Shown: piece by piece, positions 60,136 through 64,000 of the stretch
Position numbering within the stretch: the first letter of the stretch is position 1
How the letters are laid out: every line of letters starts with the position of its first letter
Source of the DNA: Anaerolineae bacterium
GTDB lineage: Bacteria; Chloroflexota; Anaerolineae; Anaerolineales; Anaerolineaceae
NCBI GenBank assembly: GCA_013178295.1
Contig: JABLWW010000013.1
Span: forward strand, 1 to 64,000
Reading direction: 5' to 3'
DNA: 64,000 nucleotides
Made by a program: the position numbers and the translations under genes
Notes under the pieces: generated by a model
Databases searched by the model: none
What the model saw: the letters and a program-made list of their open reading frames with translations, nothing else
Told to the model about the DNA's origin: nothing

Positions 60136-63100
60136 TCACGACCTCCTCAATGTAACCAGCTGACGCAGTTCGTCAGTGGAAAGCTCGGTCAGCCACTGTT
60201 CGCCGCTGCCAATGATTGCCTGACTGAGACCTTTTTTGTTTTCAATCATGTTGTCAATCATCTCCTCCAGCGTTCCCACACAGATCAGCTTGCGCACCTG
60301 TACGTTGCGTTTCTGTCCGATGCGGAAGGCGCGGTCGGTCGCCTGGTCTTCCACCGCCGGGTTCCACCAGCGGTCAAAGTGAAAGACATGACTGGCGCGG
60401 GTGAGGTTCAGCCCGGTTCCGCCTGCTTTGAGCGAGAGGATAAACAGCGATGGGGCGTGTTCATCTTCCTGAAAGCGCCTGACCATCCAATCGCGTGTTT
60501 TTACCGGGGTGCCGCCATGCAAAAACATCGCCGCGCAGCCCAGCGCCCGCGGCAGATAAGCGGCAAGCAGTTCACCCATTTCGGCATACTGGGTAAAAAT
60601 CAGGGCGCGGTCGCCTTCTGCCAGCACTTCTTCAAGCAGTTCGGTCAGACGCTCCAGTTTGCCGCTGCGTCCGTCCAGATCGTCGCTGATCTGACCATTG
60701 CCGGAAGTTTGATGCAGGTACTGCAGAGGGTGGTTGCAGATTTGCTTGAGCTGGGTGAGCATACTCAGCACCAGCCCGCGCCGCTGGATTCCTTCCTCTT
60801 CTTCGATTTTCTTCATCACGTCCTGCACAACGGCTTCATAGAGGGTGGCTTGCTCCTCACTCAGGGTGCAGTATTCCTTCACCTCCACCTTCTCAGGCAA
60901 GTCCTGGATGACGCGCGGGTCGGTTTTGACGCGGCGCAGGATAAAGGGCGCGATCAGCTTTTTGAGGCGCTGGGTGGCTTCTTCCTCGTTATAGCGTTCA
61001 ATGGGCAGGATAAACTCACTGCGGAACTTCTCGCGCGTCCCCAAATAACCGGGATTGAGAAAGTGCATAATAGACCACAGCTCGGAAAGACGGTTTTCCA
61101 CCGGTGTGCCAGTAAGCGCCATGCGAAACGTTCCCTTGAACTTGCGCACCGCCTGACTTTGTTTGGCAGAGGGGTTTTTGATGTTCTGCGCTTCATCCAG
61201 GATGATGCCATGCCACTGGACGGCTTGCAGGGTGTCTGCATCCTGGCGGGCGAGCACATAGCTGGTCAGCACCAGGTCTACCGAATGTGCCGCCTTGCGG
61301 AAATCTTCTCCCTGCAGACGGTTGGCGCCCTGATGGATCATGGTGGTGAGCGAAGGAGCAAAGCGGCGTGTCTCGCGCTCCCAGTTGGTTACAACCGAAG
61401 TGGGGCAGATGAGCAGGGTGGGGGCGGGGAGGGTGCCCAGCTGTTCTTTCTCGTGAAGCAAAAGACAAAGCGCCTGGATGGTCTTGCCCAGCCCCATGTC
61501 ATCTGCCAGACAGGCGCCCAGTCCAAAGCGGCGGTGAAAGTTGAGCCACGAATACCCAAAGCGCTGGTAGGGGCGCAGCTGACCGTTGAGACTGGCGGGC
61601 TGGGAGAGGATATCCATCTTCTCCGATCGGTCGAATTGCTGTAGCCAATCTGCCAGCCAGCCCTCCGAGGAGACATCCTGAATGGGCAGCCCGCCTTCGC
61701 TGGTGTGGGCGCCCAGCGCATATTGCAGTGCCTCGAGCATTCCCATTTGCCCTTCGGTTTGTTGTTTTTGCCAAAAGCGGATGGCGGCTTCGATTTGATC
61801 AGCATCCAGCCGCACCCATTGACCGCGCACCTGCACCAGCGGGGTTTTGAGCTCTGCCAGCGCGTTGAATTCTTCTTCGGTGAGGATGGTATCGCCCAGC
61901 GAGAGTTCCCAGCGGTAATTAACCAGGTTGCGCAGGGATAGGTCGCCTTTGGGAACCCTATCTGCTGTTTGTTTGTCTCCTGTTGGCGTGAGTCTGAGGC
62001 GCACGCCCAGCTGCGAGCCGGGCTTATTCCACCATGGGGGCACCAGCAGCCCAAAACCGGCGGATTGCAGCAGCGGTGCCGCCTCGCGCAGAAACGTGTA
62101 TGCCTCCTGTGTGGAAAGGCTGAGGTGGGTGGGGTGCTTTTCTTTCAGGCTGGTGGCGATGGGGGGGAAAAGGCGTGCAGCGTAACCCAAACCGGCAAGC
62201 AGTTTTTCCTGCGGGTTCTTAAAACGGTGGTTGAGATGGGTCAATGCGCTGCTGCGGGTTTTCCAGACCGTTTCGGCGGGGATGATCAGGCTGGGGTCGT
62301 CGCGTGCCTGGAGCATATAATCGAGCTTCCAGCTGGCGGTCGAATCACCCTGCTGATGGGGTGCCTCGAGACGGAAGGAGATGCAGAAGTTGGCGTCCCC
62401 GGCGGCATGCAGACTGCGCATCCAGGCGCGATGGCTGATGGACAGTGCGTGCAGACGGGCGGGTGGGGCTTTGACAAGCGGGTCGTCATCAAACAGGGCT
62501 GCCAGCCAGCGGTTGGCGGGGTCATCATCCTGAATAAGCAGCGAGGGGATGGCCGAGCGCGCCCAGCTGCGTACCAGAGCATCGCATATTCCATTGATAA
62601 ACGAAGAAAGCAGGGCATGCGGCGCGGGCGGCTCGCGTTTGGGTTTGTATTCAGCGCGGCAGATGGGCGGCATGGCGGCTTCGAGCTGTGCCAGCCGCTG
62701 GGCGTCGCGCGGGTCATCCAGCACCGGCAGCCAGCGGGCATGGAACACTGTTTTATCCAGCCGCGCCTGTCCGCCGTGGTCAAGCGCAATCAGCATCGGG
62801 ATCAGCTTTTGGGCGGAGAGTGCCTCCAGCGCCAGCGATGCGGCGGTGTGCCAGAAACGGGCGTCATCAGCGGCGACAAAATGGTGCGGTGTTTCCGCCG
62901 GGTTGGTGTGCAGAGGCAGGTTGATCAGCAGGATGAAAGCCTTTGCCGGGGGGAGCCAGAGCCCTTTGACAATCCACGGCGCCAGGAAGGGCTTTTTGCC
63001 GTTATCCAGCGTCCAGGTGTGCAGCAGGCGCGGTGAAGGCTGCGGTCCGTTGCGGGTGGTGGGCAGGCGCAGGGTGATCTGACGTTGATCGCCCTCGATT

Positions 63101-63279
63101 CCCAGTGCAACAGAGAGGTCATCTGGAGGCGCGCAAAAAGGGTGCGGACGGGGTCTTTGTGGCATCCGCCCACGCTGCCCACGCGGCGTCGCGCCGCTGG
63201 AAGTTTCAGCCCAAAAGAGGAAGCCTCCCGTATCCGCTGGAGTGGAAGGAGGTTTCCAGTGCGCGTGGAGAACGAGCAT
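60136..63279 (-). CDS. SNF2-family helicase/ATPase with SNF2-associated N-terminal domain
   Basis: 1047 residues. The first 500 residues form the SNF2-associated region; the ATPase core begins at ACLADDMGLGKTIQALCLL (Walker A), with VVTNWERETRRFAPSLTTMI, GIILDEAQNIKNP (Walker B) and LTGTPVENRLSELWSIMHFL. The second lobe has FLHGGTPVKTRDWMVRRFQ, LKAGGTGLNLTRA and DQATDRAFRIGQKRNVQVR. DNA translocase likely in repair, transcription or defence. A TATAAT-like box (63292-63297) ends 13 bases before the ATG, so the message may be nearly leaderless. Confidence 0.95.
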   Translation of the reverse strand: MLVLHAHWKPPSTPADTGGFLFWAETSSGATPRGQRGRMPQRPRPHPFCAPPDDLSVALGIEGDQRQITLRLPTTRNGPQPSPRLLHTWTLDNGKKPFLAPWIVKGLWLPPAKAFILLINLPLHTNPAETPHHFVAADDARFWHTAASLALEALSAQKLIPMLIALDHGGQARLDKTVFHARWLPVLDDPRDAQRLAQLEAAMPPICRAEYKPKREPPAPHALLSSFINGICDALVRSWARSAIPSLLIQDDDPANRWLAALFDDDPLVKAPPARLHALSISHRAWMRSLHAAGDANFCISFRLEAPHQQGDSTASWKLDYMLQARDDPSLIIPAETVWKTRSSALTHLNHRFKNPQEKLLAGLGYAARLFPPIATSLKEKHPTHLSLSTQEAYTFLREAAPLLQSAGFGLLVPPWWNKPGSQLGVRLRLTPTGDKQTADRVPKGDLSLRNLVNYRWELSLGDTILTEEEFNALAELKTPLVQVRGQWVRLDADQIEAAIRFWQKQQTEGQMGMLEALQYALGAHTSEGGLPIQDVSSEGWLADWLQQFDRSEKMDILSQPASLNGQLRPYQRFGYSWLNFHRRFGLGACLADDMGLGKTIQALCLLLHEKEQLGTLPAPTLLICPTSVVTNWERETRRFAPSLTTMIHQGANRLQGEDFRKAAHSVDLVLTSYVLARQDADTLQAVQWHGIILDEAQNIKNPSAKQSQAVRKFKGTFRMALTGTPVENRLSELWSIMHFLNPGYLGTREKFRSEFILPIERYNEEEATQRLKKLIAPFILRRVKTDPRVIQDLPEKVEVKEYCTLSEEQATLYEAVVQDVMKKIEEEEGIQRRGLVLSMLTQLKQICNHPLQYLHQTSGNGQISDDLDGRSGKLERLTELLEEVLAEGDRALIFTQYAEMGELLAAYLPRALGCAAMFLHGGTPVKTRDWMVRRFQEDEHAPSLFILSLKAGGTGLNLTRASHVFHFDRWWNPAVEDQATDRAFRIGQKRNVQVRKLICVGTLEEMIDNMIENKKGLSQAIIGSGEQWLTELSTDELRQLVTLRRS

Positions 63280-63321
63280 TAACTGGTGCTTATTATACTC
63301 CTGTTTTGTAAATATCAGGCA

Positions 63322-64000
63322 TTAGCGTTTCTGGTCACGGACAGCGTCGGTGTGATATTCACCGGGCTGCTCCAGCAATCTTGACTGGAGCGCTGGGCTG
63401 ACCTGTTTGTCAGTGATGGGTTTGCTGCCATTATCTTTCTGACGCATCCGTTTTTTCTCAACAGAGGTAAGCTGAGCCGGAAATAGTTGAGCAGCGTCAA
63501 TGTCGCGGATGCTTTGTATTTTGCCTAAAAAATAAGAAACGTAAAAACCTTGATAGGTTGTCTCATGGACATTTTGCAACTTTTCGGTAGCCATCTTGAC
63601 ATACTCTGCATCAAGATCAATCCCCACAAAATGACGCCCCAGAGCCTTTGCAGCAATGGCTGTTGTGCCTGTCCCCAGAAATGGATCAAGGATGATATCT
63701 CCGGGGTCAGTGCTCATCAAAACAATCCTTTCCAACAAAGGTACCGGTAACTGACAGGGATGTTCGTCGCGACGGACGTTATGTCGGATACGGTGAATGT
63801 CTGTCCACACATCGCTAACCAGAGCGCCAAATGGGTGCATCTGGTCTTTTTTGCCGCCATAATCTTTGAGATAGCTGTTGCACACCCGACAGCGCTTATG
63901 CGGGGCGCGTACCTCATAAAATTTATATCCTTTGAGTTCTTTTGTATAAAACAGAATGCCGTAATGGGCGGGCAAAAGAGTCTTTCCTAGCGGGTTACTC
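63322..64000 (-). CDS. DNA methyltransferase (partial, continues beyond window)
   Basis: At least 225 residues; the frame stays open to the window edge. LERIVLMSTDPGDIILDPFL then GTGTTAIAAKALGRHFVGID is motif I of an N6/N4 DNA methyltransferase near the C-terminal side, so the catalytic motif (DPPY-type) lies outside. HYGILFYTKELKGYKFYEVR and CRVCNSYLKDYGGKKDQMHP precede it. Unlike the enzyme at 58261 and likely belongs to another modification system starting beyond 64000. Confidence 0.85.
   Translation of the reverse strand, partial: SNPLGKTLLPAHYGILFYTKELKGYKFYEVRAPHKRCRVCNSYLKDYGGKKDQMHPFGALVSDVWTDIHRIRHNVRRDEHPCQLPVPLLERIVLMSTDPGDIILDPFLGTGTTAIAAKALGRHFVGIDLDAEYVKMATEKLQNVHETTYQGFYVSYFLGKIQSIRDIDAAQLFPAQLTSVEKKRMRQKDNGSKPITDKQVSPALQSRLLEQPGEYHTDAVRDQKR

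Noticed and set aside
60115-61644. Plus-strand open frame of 509 codons opposite the SNF2 gene
   Set aside because: Lies antisense to conserved helicase motifs; composition-driven shadow.

Overview
The window looks like chromosome, or a large replicon, of an Anaerolineae-type Chloroflexota bacterium. This is inferred from gene content: a Ser/Thr kinase joined through a Thr/Pro-rich linker to a formylglycine-generating-enzyme-like domain, several Hsp20 genes, a Mut7-C RNase with a ubiquitin-fold domain, a xylose ABC operon, a corrinoid/MtaA-type cluster, a SWIM/SNF2 pair and a ubiquitin-like conjugation operon. No rRNA, tRNA or CRISPR array was seen. Most of the window is GC-rich and dense with genes. 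Two stretches are visibly AT-richer and look acquired: about 11.9-13.8 kb and 57.0-59.2 kb.

Layout. 0-5.2 kb: kinase, three Hsp20 chaperones, and a hydroxyacid-oxoacid transhydrogenase-like iron alcohol dehydrogenase. 5.2-11.9 kb: a plasmid-like maintenance module. It holds a protein with only a DnaA N-terminal-like domain, a phage antirepressor-like protein, an ExeA-type ATPase, two ParA ATPases, a ParB, a ribbon-helix-helix-like protein, three helically phased DnaA boxes beside an AT-rich inverted repeat, a 22-bp palindrome after parB, and a near-consensus promoter set among repeated GGCGACCC motifs. 11.9-13.8 kb: phosphatidylcholine-synthase-like enzyme, SMR transporter and Fe-S protein. 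13.8-17.7 kb: a phased hairpin array, LON-domain protein, DUF3592 protein, HAD phosphatase, Mut7-C RNase and EamA transporter. 17.8-21.3 kb: corrinoid protein, MtaA-like protein and a DUF1638-like/histidine kinase fusion, probably a sensory operon. 21.3-23 kb: UbiE-type methyltransferase, dodecin, fatty acid hydroxylase. 23-30.8 kb: xylose regulon (xylA, xylH, xylG, a two-domain XylF and a ROK/XylR regulator with promoter and operator). 30.9-32.9 kb: zinc-ribbon protein, flavodoxin and a HicA remnant. 33-43 kb: a two-component system divergent from an operon of three membrane fusion proteins, a MacB-type ABC pair and two small exported or helical proteins. 43.1-44.1 kb: broken toxin and hydrolase genes. 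44.1-49.2 kb: hypothetical protein, DegV, GNAT, and a TetR/MFS efflux pair with a clear operator.

The most exciting locus is 49.4-56.0 kb. Seven tightly packed minus-strand genes encode a near-complete eukaryote-like ubiquitin-type pathway. In transcription order these are: an E1-like enzyme fused to a GntR-type DNA-binding domain; a membrane-anchored prokaryotic RING protein; a Ubl-E2 fusion; a free Ubl that already ends in Gly; a JAMM-motif JAB peptidase; a membrane FHA protein; and a membrane vWA protein. A TGGTCAGACCA palindrome before the first gene fits autoregulation by the E1's own GntR domain. The E1, the E2 and the vWA protein each end in a doubled short basic-hydrophobic motif, a possible docking or modification tag.

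Downstream, 56.1-64 kb holds an amidohydrolase, an MNT-type nucleotidyltransferase co-translated with a restriction endonuclease and its DNA methyltransferase, a SWIM/SNF2 pair, and a second DNA methyltransferase cut by the window edge. This defence-flavoured setting makes a role for the Ubl system in conflict or stress worth testing. All functional calls rest on motifs read by eye; no database search was run.
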